Numbered from the stretch's first letter, positions 9,513 through 18,380 are shown. The stretch: DNA of 64,000 bases from Streptomyces sp. NRRL WC-3618 (GCF_001280005.1 NZ_LGDW01000062.1:32055-96054), one strand, 5' to 3'. The notes: generated from the letters alone by a model not told the origin. A program made the numbers and translations.

Positions 9513-10486
9513 CGCTCCCCATGGTCGTACCGGCTCCGGGTCTGCCCGCGCGGGTCAGGATCCACGAGGTCGGCGCGCGGGACGGGCTGCAGAACGAGAA
9601 GGTGACCGTCCCGACGGAGGTGAAGGCGGAGTTCATCCGCCGACTGGCCGCCGCCGGCCTGACGACGATCGAGGCGACCAGCTTCGTCCACCCCAAGTGG
9701 GTGCCCCAACTCGCCGACGCGGAGCAGTTGTTCCCGCTCGTCAGCGATCTGAGCGAGCTGAGCGATATGAAGGTGGCGCTCCCGGTCCTGGTGCCGAACG
9801 AACGCGGCCTGGACCGGGCCCTTGCGCTCGGCGCACGCCAGGTCGCCGTCTTCGCCAGCGCGACGGAGTCCTTCGCGAAGGCCAACCTCAACCGGACGGT
9901 CGACGAGTCGCTGGCCATGTTCGAGCCGGTGGTGTCCCGGGCCAAGGCGGCGGGCGCCTCGGTGCGCGGCTATCTCTCCATGTGCTTCGGCGACCCGTGG
10001 GAGGGCCCGGTCCCGGTCACCCAGGTCGTCCGGGTGTGCCGGGCGCTGCTCGACATGGGCTGTGACGAACTGAGCCTGGGCGACACGATCGGCGTCGCGA
10101 CGGCGGGTCATGTGCGGCGCCTGCTGGCCGAGTTGAACGAGGCCTCCGTACCGACGTCGTCCCTGGCCGTGCACTTCCACGACACCTACGGCCAGGCGCT
10201 GGCCAACACCTACGCAGCGCTGGAGCACGGCGTCACGACGGTCGACGCCTCGGCGGGCGGCCTCGGCGGCTGCCCGTTCGCGAAGTCCGCGACCGGCAAC
10301 CTGGCGACCGAGGACCTGGTGTGGATGCTCCAGGGCCTCGGCATCGAGACCGGCGTCGACCTCACGAGCCTGGTCGCCACGAGCACATGGATGGCCGACC
10401 GGTTGGGCCGGCCGAGCCCGTCCCGCACCGTACGAGCTCTTTCCCACCAGGATTCCGAGGAATCCACGGAATCCCAGGAGCAGTGA
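9509..10486 (+). CDS. Hydroxymethylglutaryl-CoA lyase
   Basis: A 325-residue TIM-barrel lyase cleaving HMG-CoA to acetyl-CoA and acetoacetate, the last step of leucine breakdown. It shows [16 protein letters not shown] (metal and substrate-binding Asp), [17 protein letters not shown] with metal-binding histidines, and the C-terminal [19 protein letters not shown] containing the catalytic cysteine. It overlaps mccA by four bases (ATGA), and five bases separate it from acdH. The C-terminal tail ends in a polar stretch ([11 protein letters not shown]), partly overlapping the region that provides the acdH ribosome site (GGAGCAGTGAGGAC). Confidence 0.94.
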   Translation: MTLPMVVPAPGLPARVRIHEVGARDGLQNEKVTVPTEVKAEFIRRLAAAGLTTIEATSFVHPKWVPQLADAEQLFPLVSDLSELSDMKVALPVLVPNERGLDRALALGARQVAVFASATESFAKANLNRTVDESLAMFEPVVSRAKAAGASVRGYLSMCFGDPWEGPVPVTQVVRVCRALLDMGCDELSLGDTIGVATAGHVRRLLAELNEASVPTSSLAVHFHDTYGQALANTYAALEHGVTTVDASAGGLGGCPFAKSATGNLATEDLVWMLQGLGIETGVDLTSLVATSTWMADRLGRPSPSRTVRALSHQDSEESTESQEQ

Positions 10487-10491
10487 GGACC

Positions 10492-11664
10492 ATGGACCAC
10501 AAGCTCTCCCCCGAACTGGAAGAACTCCGCCGTACGGTCGAGCAGTTCGCGCACGATGTCGTGGCCCCGAAGATCGGCGACTTCTACGAGCGGCACGAGT
10601 TCCCGTACGAGATCGTCCGCGAGATGGGCCGGATGGGCCTGTTCGGGCTGCCGTTCCCCGAGGAGTACGGCGGGATGGGCGGCGACTATCTGGCGCTGGG
10701 CATCGCGCTGGAGGAACTGGCGCGGGTCGACTCGTCGGTGGCGATCACCCTGGAGGCCGGGGTCTCGCTGGGCGCGATGCCCATCCACCTCTTCGGCACC
10801 GAGGAGCAGAAGCGCGAGTGGCTCCCCCGTCTCTGCTCCGGTGAGATCCTGGGCGCGTTCGGGCTGACGGAACCGGACGGCGGCTCGGACGCGGGTGCGA
10901 CGCGGACGACGGCACGCCTTGACCCCGACACCGGTGAATGGGTGATCAACGGGACGAAGTGCTTCATCACCAACTCGGGCACGGACATCACGGGCTTGGT
11001 GACGGTGACGGCGGTGACGGGCCGCAAGGCGGACGGCAGGCCGCTCATCTCCGCGATCCTCGTCCCCTCCGGAACGCCGGGCTTCACGGTGGGGGCACCG
11101 TACTCGAAGGTCGGCTGGAACGCCTCGGACACGCGCGAGCTGTCCTTCGCGGACGTGCGGGTCCCGGCGGCGAACCTGGTCGGCGAGGAGGGGCGCGGCT
11201 ACGCCCAGTTCCTGCGCATCCTCGACGAGGGGCGCGTCGCGATCGCGGCGCTGGCGACCGGACTCGCCCAGGGGTGCGTGGACGAGTCGGTGAAGTACGC
11301 CAAGGAACGGCAGGCGTTCGGGCGGCCGATCGGCGCGAACCAGGCGATCCAGTTCAAGATCGCCGACATGGAGATGAAGGCCCACACGTCCCGCCTGGCC
11401 TGGCGGGACGCGGCCTCCCGTCTGGTGACGGGCGAGCCCTTCAAGAAGGAAGCGGCCCTCGCCAAGCTGTACTCGTCGACGGTCGCGGTGGACAACGCCC
11501 GCGACGCGACCCAGATCCACGGCGGCTACGGCTTCATGAACGAGTACCCGGTGGCCCGGATGTGGCGCGACTCGAAGATCCTGGAGATCGGGGAGGGCAC
11601 CAGCGAGGTCCAACGGATGCTCATCGCGAGGGAGTTGGGGTTGGGGATGGAGATGGCGGGCTGA
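10492..11664 (+). CDS. acdH: Branched/short-chain acyl-CoA dehydrogenase
   Basis: A 390-residue flavin acyl-CoA dehydrogenase closing the operon. The start is ATG 10492 (MDHKLSPELEELRR), five bases after the lyase stop with GTGAGGACC before it. Longer upstream extensions would overlap the lyase. Signatures include FGLTEPDGGSDAGAT, INGTKCFITNSGTDITG, QIHGGYGFMNEYPVARMWRD and EIGEGTSEVQR with catalytic base E368. By position and sequence I equate it with AcdH, known in S. coelicolor and S. avermitilis for branched-chain acyl-CoA oxidation. Its 3' end overlaps the convergent heme-oxygenase-like gene by 44 bp. Confidence 0.93.
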   Translation: MDHKLSPELEELRRTVEQFAHDVVAPKIGDFYERHEFPYEIVREMGRMGLFGLPFPEEYGGMGGDYLALGIALEELARVDSSVAITLEAGVSLGAMPIHLFGTEEQKREWLPRLCSGEILGAFGLTEPDGGSDAGATRTTARLDPDTGEWVINGTKCFITNSGTDITGLVTVTAVTGRKADGRPLISAILVPSGTPGFTVGAPYSKVGWNASDTRELSFADVRVPAANLVGEEGRGYAQFLRILDEGRVAIAALATGLAQGCVDESVKYAKERQAFGRPIGANQAIQFKIADMEMKAHTSRLAWRDAASRLVTGEPFKKEAALAKLYSSTVAVDNARDATQIHGGYGFMNEYPVARMWRDSKILEIGEGTSEVQRMLIARELGLGMEMAG

Positions 11665-12325
11665 GGTCCACGGACAGGGCCCCGGTGATCGCGGCGGCGT
11701 GCCGGAAGGCGCTGTGGGCCGCCGCGACGACCTGGTCCTGGGTGCCCGGGTCGGTGAGGGCCCGGTTCATACGGTCGGTGAGGCGGGCCCAGCGGTCGCG
11801 GTCGCCGCTCGTGTAGTAGGCGACGCCGTCCGCGCCGGGCAGGCGGTAGGCGGCGGTGACGTACGGGTGGAGGACGAGGGCGCCGAGCGTCGACCCCTCC
11901 ATGACGTAGAGGAAGCCGAGGAGGGCGGGGAGATCGGACGCGTCGGCCCGCCGCCGTATCTCCGCCGCGAACGCCTCCGCTTCCTCGGCCGCCCAGGGAC
12001 CGGGCGACGTGCCGAGGTTCGCGAAGTAGGCCAGGTCCCGCTCGATGAAGGGGAGTTTGCGGAGGTCCGGGGACCACACCGGGTCGGCGGGAGAGCCCGT
12101 GACGCGGGTCGGCTCGCCTTCGAGGGGACCTTCGAGCCTCCCTTCGAAGGCCCCTTCGAGGGTCTCCAACACCAGTCGATAGGCGGCGAGTTGGCAGACG
12201 TACCGCTCGATGGGAAGCGTCCCGGCGATCATCGCGCCGGCGAACGGGGTGGCCTCCAGCGCGTCGTGCCAGGCACGGGTGCTCGTACGCAGTCGCTCGA
12301 CCACTGCGGCCGGGGCGGCCGTCAT
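11621..12325 (-). CDS. Heme oxygenase-like protein (biliverdin-producing type)
   Basis: A 234-residue all-helical protein of the heme oxygenase superfamily. ATG 12325 forms an ATGA with the stop of the polyprenyl synthetase, fixing the start (MTAAPAAVVERLRTSTRAWH). H20 in STRAWHDALE is the expected proximal heme ligand. YVMEGSTLGALVL and YYTSGDRDRWARLTDRMN follow the family pattern around the distal helix. An in-frame repeat-expanded segment (LEGAFEGRLEGPLEGE) is inserted mid-protein. Canonical heme cleavage is plausible but unproven, since related folds do other chemistry (TenA, PqqC). Strict coupling to a prenyl synthetase is the main clue to a specific role. Confidence 0.75.
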   Translation of the reverse strand: MTAAPAAVVERLRTSTRAWHDALEATPFAGAMIAGTLPIERYVCQLAAYRLVLETLEGAFEGRLEGPLEGEPTRVTGSPADPVWSPDLRKLPFIERDLAYFANLGTSPGPWAAEEAEAFAAEIRRRADASDLPALLGFLYVMEGSTLGALVLHPYVTAAYRLPGADGVAYYTSGDRDRWARLTDRMNRALTDPGTQDQVVAAAHSAFRHAAAITGALSVDLSPPSPSPTPTPSR

Positions 12326-13539
12326 GCGCCGTTCCGCTGCTGGAGGGTCTCGTGGAGACGGTCGATGAGGTGGCCCTTGCGTTCGATGGTGAGGTCGAAG
12401 TAGGCCGCGCTGCGGTCGGACCGGCACACGCCGTACACGCTCTTCTTGGCCTCGCGCTTCAGCCGTACCGCTTCGGCGGCGAGCGAGAGGAGCGTCGGCT
12501 CCAGTTTCGGATGCCCGAGGACGTACGCCTTGAGCTGTTCCCCGGCCAGACCCGAGCAGTCCGGGTCGAGCAGTTCGAGGAAGACCCGGTTGCTGAGCCC
12601 GTCGTAGTCCTCGTGGATCCGGCCGCCGCCGAACTCGGGTACGAAGTCGGTCAGGTCGTTGAACAGTTGGCTCGCCAGGCCGAGTTGGCGCATGGCGGCG
12701 TCCAGGGTGTACTGCTCCTCGTCGACGACGCGCAGGCCCGCGAGCGCCGAGTCGAGCGGCATCCGGAAGAGGGTGCCGGTCTTGAGGGCGGCCAGCGACT
12801 CCCAGTAGGCCGCGCGCTCCTCGACGGGCGCGGCGATCAGCTCGGCGCGGGTCTGCTCCGTACGGGTGGACAGGTCGACGGCCTGACCGGTGAAGCCGCT
12901 TTCGACCGCCCGCAGCAGACTGTCCACGACCTCGGGATCGGCGGCGTGCCGCAGGACGGCCGCGATCAGCCAGGAACCGGTGTTGAGGGCGAGCGGCACG
13001 CCGTGGGTCACGTGGAGCGCGGGTTCGCCGTAGCGGATCGCGCTGCCGTCCTGGATGTCGTCGATCGCGACGAACGCCTTCAGCATGACCCGTACGGCCA
13101 CGGCGGCCCGCCGGACGACGGCCAGGTCGGCCGCGGAATCCCCGGCCCCGGTCTCGATTCCGCTCGCGTTCCCCGTCTCGTTCCCGGTCTCGTCCCCGAT
13201 TTCGTCGGGGAAGCCCCGGTAGTTTCGGTAGGCCCAGTAGACCATCGACGGTCGCAGCGGGGCCCGGTCGCCGCCGGGCGCCCCGGCGCTCGGCGGCAAC
13301 GCCTCCTGGCCCACCTTGGAACCGACGGCATCGGCGACGGGCTCGTACAGGGAGCGCCGCAGGGCGGACTCGTACAGGGAGTGCGAGTCCCCCGAGGACA
13401 CCGCTGCGGGAGCGGTCAGTGAACCGAGAAACTCGGCCAGATCGTCCTCCAACAGCGCCGCGTCGCTCCGCACCACCGCCGCCACCGCTTCCCGCGCTCC
13501 CGCTGCTGCCGCGTCAGCGACTCTCTCCGTGGCACCCAT
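12322..13539 (-). CDS. Polyprenyl synthetase family protein with altered second aspartate motif
   Basis: A 405-residue trans-prenyltransferase of the isoprenyl diphosphate synthase family. ATG 13539 (MGATERVADAAAAG) is preferred, with GAGGAGG/GAGGCGGG upstream; the longer frame would run through the divergent promoter. The first aspartate motif is intact (FVAIDDIQDGSAIRYGEP). The second reads LFNDLTDFVPEF, so its first Asp is Asn. A low-complexity insertion (ETGNETGNASGIETG) precedes the first motif. It forms ATGA with the heme-oxygenase-like gene. No terpene cyclase is nearby. Product length cannot be predicted, and a ligand-binding rather than chain-elongating role is possible. Confidence 0.8.
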   Translation of the reverse strand: MGATERVADAAAAGAREAVAAVVRSDAALLEDDLAEFLGSLTAPAAVSSGDSHSLYESALRRSLYEPVADAVGSKVGQEALPPSAGAPGGDRAPLRPSMVYWAYRNYRGFPDEIGDETGNETGNASGIETGAGDSAADLAVVRRAAVAVRVMLKAFVAIDDIQDGSAIRYGEPALHVTHGVPLALNTGSWLIAAVLRHAADPEVVDSLLRAVESGFTGQAVDLSTRTEQTRAELIAAPVEERAAYWESLAALKTGTLFRMPLDSALAGLRVVDEEQYTLDAAMRQLGLASQLFNDLTDFVPEFGGGRIHEDYDGLSNRVFLELLDPDCSGLAGEQLKAYVLGHPKLEPTLLSLAAEAVRLKREAKKSVYGVCRSDRSAAYFDLTIERKGHLIDRLHETLQQRNGA

Positions 13540-13768
13540 ACCCGCCTCGGCCTCCTCTTCCAGCTCCCGCCCCCGACCCCCGTCGACAGGCAGAAGCGTG
13601 ATCGCTACCGACCGGAGTAGCAATGGAGTTCGACCCCAATCAAGCCAGGGCGGCGCCGATATGGCGAGATCCGGCCCCTGTTGGCGACGACGGCGACAGC
13701 TTACGGACCCGTGACGTACCGGGCGCGGCGCTGCCGTGCGGTGCGGCCGGGGTCCTAGCGTTTCGGGC

Positions 13769-14779
13769 ATGCGAGTAATGGTCACCGGCGGTGCCGGGTT
13801 CATCGGGTCCCATGTCGTCGAGGCGCTGAGCGCGCGGGGGCACGAGGCGGTCGTGTTCGACCTGCGGGACGGGTCGGACGTACGGGATGCCGGGGCGGTC
13901 GCCGCCGCGCTGCCCGGTGTGGACGCCGTGTGTCATCAGGCGGCGATGGTCGGCCTGGGTACGGGGTTCGGCGACGCGGCCGACTACGTCTCCCACAACG
14001 ATCTCGGAACCGCCGTACTGCTGACCGCGATGGCCGAGGCGGGGGTCCGGCGGCTCGTGCTCGCCGGGTCGATGGTGGTGTACGGCGAGGGGCGGTACGT
14101 CTGCGAGCGGCACGGGGTGGTGCGGCCGGGGCCCCGGGCCGTCGCCGACCTGGACGCGGGACGGTTCGAGCCCCGGTGCCCGGAGTGCGGCGCCGAACTG
14201 ACGCCGGGGCTGGTCGGCGAGGACGCTCCCGTCGACCCCCGGAACGTGTACGCGACGACCAAACTGGCCCAGGAGCACCTGGCGGCGGCGTGGGCCCGGT
14301 CCACGGGCGGCGCGGCTGTGTCGCTGCGCTACCACAACGTGTACGGGCCGGGAATGCCCCGCGACACCCCGTACGCGGGGGTCGCCTCCTTCTTCCGGTC
14401 CGCGCTCGCCCGCGGTGAGGCGCCGCGCGTCTTCGAGGACGGCGGGCAGCGCCGGGACTTCGTCCACGTACGGGATGTGGCGGCGGCCAACGTGGCGGCG
14501 CTGGAGGCGAGTTCGGGCGGCCGGGGCGCGGCGGCCCTCACCGCGTACAACTGCGGCAGCGGGGTGCCGCACACGGTCGGCGAGATGGCGCGGGCGCTGG
14601 CCTCGGCGTACGGCGGGCCCGAGCCGGTGGTGACCGGGGAGTACCGGCTGGGCGACGTGCGCCACATCACGGCGGACTCGTCACGGCTGCGCGTCGAGCT
14701 GGACTGGAAGGCGGAGGTCGGCTTCGCGGAGGGCATGCGGGAGTTCGCGGCGGCGAAACTGCGCGGCGAGGCGGAGTAG
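13769..14779 (+). CDS. NAD-dependent epimerase/dehydratase with zinc-ribbon-like insertion
   Basis: A 336-residue extended SDR acting on a nucleotide sugar. The start MRVMVTGGAGFIGSHVVEAL gives the Rossmann GGxGFIG at once. A TAGCGT hexamer ends ten bases before this ATG, as in leaderless streptomycete promoters. The catalytic pair is Y and K in NVYATTKLAQEH, and the serine lies in AGSMVVYGEG. Unusually, between them lies YVCERHG, then RCPECGAELTP, a Cys pair that looks like half of a zinc ribbon. The neighbours are a two-component system and glycosyltransferases, so an envelope glycan precursor is the likely substrate, though this is inference. Confidence 0.88.
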   Translation: MRVMVTGGAGFIGSHVVEALSARGHEAVVFDLRDGSDVRDAGAVAAALPGVDAVCHQAAMVGLGTGFGDAADYVSHNDLGTAVLLTAMAEAGVRRLVLAGSMVVYGEGRYVCERHGVVRPGPRAVADLDAGRFEPRCPECGAELTPGLVGEDAPVDPRNVYATTKLAQEHLAAAWARSTGGAAVSLRYHNVYGPGMPRDTPYAGVASFFRSALARGEAPRVFEDGGQRRDFVHVRDVAAANVAALEASSGGRGAAALTAYNCGSGVPHTVGEMARALASAYGGPEPVVTGEYRLGDVRHITADSSRLRVELDWKAEVGFAEGMREFAAAKLRGEAE

Positions 14780-14819
14780 ACGGGGCCAGGTACCGGGGGG
14801 GGTAGGCGGGGCCAGGTAC
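14774..14819 (+). repeat. Tandem duplication of the epimerase gene end including stop
   Basis: GAGTAGACGGGGCCAGGTAC (14774-14793, containing stop TAG) recurs as GGTAGGCGGGGCCAGGTAC (14801-14819), 27 bp on, with the TAG retained. Confidence 0.75.
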
Positions 14820-14845
14820 GGCCCGAGGCGGGTACGGACGGAGAC

Positions 14846-14922
14846 GGGTACGGACGGAGCGGGCCGGCCGGGCTTACGCCGGGGGCGGGTACGGACGGAG
14901 CGGGCCGGGCTTACGCCGGGGC
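14846..14922 (-). repeat. Tandem duplication of the sensor kinase gene end including stop
   Basis: A roughly 37-40 bp unit beginning GGGTACGGACGGAGCGGG and ending GGGCTTACGCCGGGG occurs twice (14846-14885 and 14887-14922). The second contains the kinase stop codon (TTA on the plus strand). A partial third copy starts at 14830. The duplicated unit carries a second TAA. Confidence 0.75.
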
Positions 14923-16023
14923 CGTCGGGAGGGTCACCTCGAAGCGGCAGCCGCCAGGGACGTTGTGCACGGCGGCCTGTCCTCGGTGGGCCTCGACGAT
15001 GCCACGGACGATCGCGAGGCCCAGGCCCGCTCCACCCGGGGGTGTACGGGCGTGGGTGCCGCGCCAGCCCGTGTCGAAGACGCGTGACAGGTCCTCCTCG
15101 GGGATGCCTCCGCAGCCGTCGGTGACGGAGAGGACGACGCCCTCGCCCGACCGTTCGGCGGCGATCGCGACCGTGCCGTCCGCCGGAGTGCGCCGGATCG
15201 CGTTGACCAGCAGGTTCCCCAGGACCCGGCTCATCTCCTTGCCGTCCACCTCGACCGGCACGGGTTCGACGCGGTCGCCGACCAGCCATACGCCGTGCTC
15301 CCGGGCCAGCGGATCCGCGCCCGCGAGGGCGTCGCCGACGAGGTCGTACAGCGAGATCCGGGACGTGGACAGGGCGAGGGCACCGGCGTGGATACGGGAG
15401 AGTTCGAAGAGGTCGCCCACCATGCCGTTGAGTCGTTCGACCTCGGTGCGGATCTGACGCAGGTAGCGGGCGGGGTCGGCGGCCACGCCGTCCTCCAGGG
15501 CCTCGGACATCGCGCGCAGGCCCGCGAGCGGGGTCCGCAGGTCGTGCGAGATCCAGGCGACGAGTTCCCGGCGGGAGGACTCCAGGGCACGCTCACGGTC
15601 ACGGGACTCGGCGAGTTTCGCGCTGGTGGACGCCAGTTCGCGGCTCAGCGCCTCGAGTTCGGCGGTGGCCGCCCCGATGGGTGGGGCGAAGGCTCCGCCT
15701 TCGCCGAACGAACGGGCGGCACGCGTGAGTTCCCGGCTGCGGGCGACGACCCAGCGGCCCAGCACCAGCGCGGTCGCCAGGGAGACGACCGCCGCCATCG
15801 CGACGACCGTCGTGACCACGCTCAGGTCGTGCACGGACAGGAACATCGCCTCCGCCACGGCCAGCGTGCCCGCGAGCATCGCGGTCACGGTGACGGCGGC
15901 GACGACCGCGAGCGACATGGTCAGCGAGCGACGCCGGATCAGCCAGAGGGCGCACGCGCCGAGCAGCCCGGCCCCGGCGGCGCCCAGGAAGGCGAACAGG
16001 GCGATGAGCAGCATGTCCTGCAT
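14911..16023 (-). CDS. Membrane sensor histidine kinase
   Basis: A 370-residue sensor kinase. The N-terminus has two to three hydrophobic helices (about 3-28, 36-60 and 68-90) with almost no extracellular loop, so it probably senses within or at the membrane. The HisKA box AWISHDLRTPLAGLRAM has phosphoacceptor H160. The ATPase boxes are present: VLGNLLVNAIRRTP (N box), VTDGCGGIPEEDL (G1) and GGAGLGLAIVRGIVEAHRG (G2). N-box Asn before AIRR is retained. It is preceded by its response regulator, with two bases between stop and start. The 3' end, with stop, is tandemly duplicated downstream. Confidence 0.92.
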   Translation of the reverse strand: MQDMLLIALFAFLGAAGAGLLGACALWLIRRRSLTMSLAVVAAVTVTAMLAGTLAVAEAMFLSVHDLSVVTTVVAMAAVVSLATALVLGRWVVARSRELTRAARSFGEGGAFAPPIGAATAELEALSRELASTSAKLAESRDRERALESSRRELVAWISHDLRTPLAGLRAMSEALEDGVAADPARYLRQIRTEVERLNGMVGDLFELSRIHAGALALSTSRISLYDLVGDALAGADPLAREHGVWLVGDRVEPVPVEVDGKEMSRVLGNLLVNAIRRTPADGTVAIAAERSGEGVVLSVTDGCGGIPEEDLSRVFDTGWRGTHARTPPGGAGLGLAIVRGIVEAHRGQAAVHNVPGGCRFEVTLPTAPA

Positions 16024-16025
16024 GG

Positions 16026-16859
16026 TCAGACCGCCTTCGGGTCGGTGTTCGGGGCGGTGTCCATGGCGGCGGCTGTGGTTACGGCCGTATCCGCACCCGT
16101 ACCCGCATCAGTATCCGTATCCGTATCCGTGTCCGTGGAGGGCTCCGCGTCGAAGCGGTAGCCGACGCCCCACACCGTCTGGATCAGCCGGGGCCGGGCC
16201 GGGTCGTCCTCGACCTTGCCCCGCAGCCGGCGTACATGGACGGTGACGGTGGACAGGTCGCCGAAGTCCCAGCCCCACACCTCACGCATCAGTTCCTCTC
16301 GGCTGTACGCCCGTCCGGGGTGCCTGAGGAGGAACGTGAGGAGGTCGAACTCCCTGATGGTGAGGGCGAGTTCGGCGCCGTTCTTGGTGGCGCGACGGGC
16401 TGCCGGGTCGACGCTCAGGCCGGCCGCGCCAAGGAGGTGCGGCCGAGACGGGGCATCGTGCGGGGCGGCGGGACGGGCGCGGCGCAGTACCGACTCCACC
16501 CGGAGGACCAGTTCCCGGGGGCTGAAGGGCTTGGTGACGTAGTCGTCGGCGCCCACCTCCAGGCCCAGGATCCGGTCGTCCTCGTCGCCGCGCGCGGTGA
16601 GCATGATGACCGGCACGGGGATGCGGGCGCGCATCCGCCGGCACACCTCCAGGCCGTCCATGCCGGGCAGCATCAGGTCCAGGACCACCAGGTCGGGCCG
16701 GTGCGCGGCGGCTCGGGCGAGCGCCGAGGGGCCGTCGGCGGCACGGTCCACGACGTAACCGGCCCGGTCGAGGTACCCGGCGACGACCTCGGCGACCGTG
16801 GGGTCGTCGTCCACGACGAGGACGCGTCGGGCACCTGGGGCTTCGTACGGCTGCTGCAT
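16026..16859 (-). CDS. OmpR/PhoB-family response regulator
   Basis: A 277-residue regulator. The receiver has the acidic pocket VVDDDP (15-20), phosphoacceptor D61 in VVLDLMLPGMDG and K110 in YVTKPFSP. The winged-helix domain contains LTIREFDLLTFLLRHPGRAYSREELMREVWGWDFG and ends VWGVGYRFD, here described as motif positions about 166-242. After the domain a disordered Thr-Asp repeat tail (STDTDTDTDTDAGTGADT) is encoded by a GTATCC-type hexanucleotide repeat. It is the first gene of the kinase operon, divergent from the glycosyltransferase gene. A TAAG-N5-TAAG pair at 16922-16934 in the shared gap could be its site, but weakly supported. Confidence 0.92.
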   Translation of the reverse strand: MQQPYEAPGARRVLVVDDDPTVAEVVAGYLDRAGYVVDRAADGPSALARAAAHRPDLVVLDLMLPGMDGLEVCRRMRARIPVPVIMLTARGDEDDRILGLEVGADDYVTKPFSPRELVLRVESVLRRARPAAPHDAPSRPHLLGAAGLSVDPAARRATKNGAELALTIREFDLLTFLLRHPGRAYSREELMREVWGWDFGDLSTVTVHVRRLRGKVEDDPARPRLIQTVWGVGYRFDAEPSTDTDTDTDTDAGTGADTAVTTAAAMDTAPNTDPKAV

Positions 16860-16971
16860 GCCTCCAGCGTCCCACCGGGCGCCCCTCGGCAGGGCATCCG
16901 ATCACCGACGTCCGCGTTTCGTAAGAAGCCTAAGTCCGATACGTACCTTCTGTCTCCGTAGGGTGAGAGCC

Positions 16972-17748
16972 GTGAAGACCTCTCCTGCAACAGACCCGGA
17001 AGCGGCCGCGGGATCAGCGGCAGCAGCGCCCGTCGACGTGGTCCTGCCCTGCCTGAACGAGGCCGAGGCGCTGCCCTGGGTCATGGCCCGGATCCCGGCC
17101 GGCTGGCGCGCGCTGGTCGTGGACAACGGTTCCACCGACGGCTCGGCCGACATCGCCCGGTCGCTCGGCGCGACCGTCGTCCACGAGTCGCGCCGGGGTT
17201 TCGGTGCCGCCTGCCACGCCGGACTGACCGCCGCCACCGCGGACATCGTCTGCTTCTGCGACTGCGACGCCTCGCTCGACCCGTCCCAGCTCGTCCCGTT
17301 CGTCCGCCGGGTGCGCGCGGGCGAGGCCGACCTGGTGCTCGGCCGGCGGCGCCCGCAGGCCAGGGGGGCCTGGCCCGTCCACGCCCGGGCCGGCAACCTC
17401 GCACTCGCCCGGATGCTGCGCCGCCGTACGGGCCTGCGCCTGCACGACCTCGGCCCCCTGCGCGCCGCCCGCCGGGAGGCGCTGCTCGCCCTCGATCTGA
17501 CGGACCGGCGCAGCGGCTACCCACTGGAGATGGTCGTGCGCGCGGCCGACGCCGGCTGGCGTATCGCCGAGTACGACGTCCCGTATCTGCCCCGCACCGG
17601 CGCCTCGAAGGTGACGGGCACCTGGCGCGGCACCTGGCACGCCGTACGGGACATGAGCCGCGTACTGGCCGAAGCGCCCGCCGCTCAGGCCACTCCGGCT
17701 GCCCCGGCCGCCTCCGCCGCTCCGGTACGTGGAAAGGACTCCCGGTGA
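16972..17748 (+). CDS. Family 2 glycosyltransferase
   Basis: A roughly 258-residue GT-A glycosyltransferase of the dolichol-phosphate-mannose-synthase type. It begins VDVVLPCLNEAEALPWVM and has VVDNGSTDGSADIA (nucleotide binding) and DIVCFCDCDASLDPSQL with the metal-binding DxD-like acidic group. DLGPLRAARREALLAL and GYPLEMVVRAADAGWRI are typical acceptor-side motifs. No membrane helix is apparent. Starts GTG 16972 or GTG 16963 are possible. TAGGGT at 16959-16964 is a good -10 and would give a leaderless start at 16972. The stop overlaps the next GTG (GTGA). Confidence 0.88.
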   Translation: MKTSPATDPEAAAGSAAAAPVDVVLPCLNEAEALPWVMARIPAGWRALVVDNGSTDGSADIARSLGATVVHESRRGFGAACHAGLTAATADIVCFCDCDASLDPSQLVPFVRRVRAGEADLVLGRRRPQARGAWPVHARAGNLALARMLRRRTGLRLHDLGPLRAARREALLALDLTDRRSGYPLEMVVRAADAGWRIAEYDVPYLPRTGASKVTGTWRGTWHAVRDMSRVLAEAPAAQATPAAPAASAAPVRGKDSR

Positions 17749-18380
17749 CCCCAATGAACTCCGCGACGACTCTGCTCGTCATCGCCAAGGAGCCCCGGCC
17801 GGGCCGGGTGAAGACACGGCTCACGCCGCCGTTCACGCCGGAGGCGGCGGCCGCGCTGGCCGAGGCGTCCCTGGCCGACACCCTGCGTACGGTGGCGGCG
17901 ACGCCCGCGCGGCGACGCGTGCTGGTGCTCGACGGGAACCCGGGACGCTGGCTGCCGCCCGGTTTCGACGTCGTACCGCAGTGCGCGGGCGGCCTGGACG
18001 AGCGGCTGGCCCGTGCCTTCGCGGACTGCGACGGGCCCGCGCTGCTCATCGGCATGGACACCCCGCAGGTGACGCCCGAACTGCTCACCGTGGACTTCGC
18101 GGACTGCGACGCGTACTTCGGCCCGGCCGAGGACGGCGGCTTCTGGGCCCTGGGGCTCGCCGAACCCGACCCCGGCCTGCTGCGGGGCGTGCCCATGTCG
18201 ACGCCCACGACGGGCGCCGTCCAGCGGGCGCGGCTTGTCGCGGCGGGCCTGCGTGTACGCGACCTGCCGCATCTGCGGGACGTCGACACGGTGGCGGACG
18301 CGGAGGCGGTCGCCGACATGGCACCGGGGACCCGCTTCGCCGCGGAACTCCAGCGCCACAGGGCGGTCACGGGCCGATGA
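17745..18380 (+). CDS. DUF2064 / TIGR04282-type glycosyltransferase-like protein
   Basis: A 211-residue protein of the nucleotidyl/glycosyltransferase-like DUF2064 family. It shows LLVIAKEPRPGRVKTRLTPPFTPEAAAALA (N-terminal phosphate-binding region, about 10-39), ALLIGMDTPQVTPELL and YFGPAEDGGFWALGL, all hallmarks of the family. GTG 17745 is chosen because GGAAAGGA lies eight bases upstream and GTGA overlaps the preceding stop; ATG 17754 is an alternative. It overlaps the methyltransferase by ATGA. The family commonly sits beside GT2 genes, as here, and probably works with it on a lipid- or small-molecule glycosylation. Confidence 0.85.
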   Translation: MTPMNSATTLLVIAKEPRPGRVKTRLTPPFTPEAAAALAEASLADTLRTVAATPARRRVLVLDGNPGRWLPPGFDVVPQCAGGLDERLARAFADCDGPALLIGMDTPQVTPELLTVDFADCDAYFGPAEDGGFWALGLAEPDPGLLRGVPMSTPTTGAVQRARLVAAGLRVRDLPHLRDVDTVADAEAVADMAPGTRFAAELQRHRAVTGR

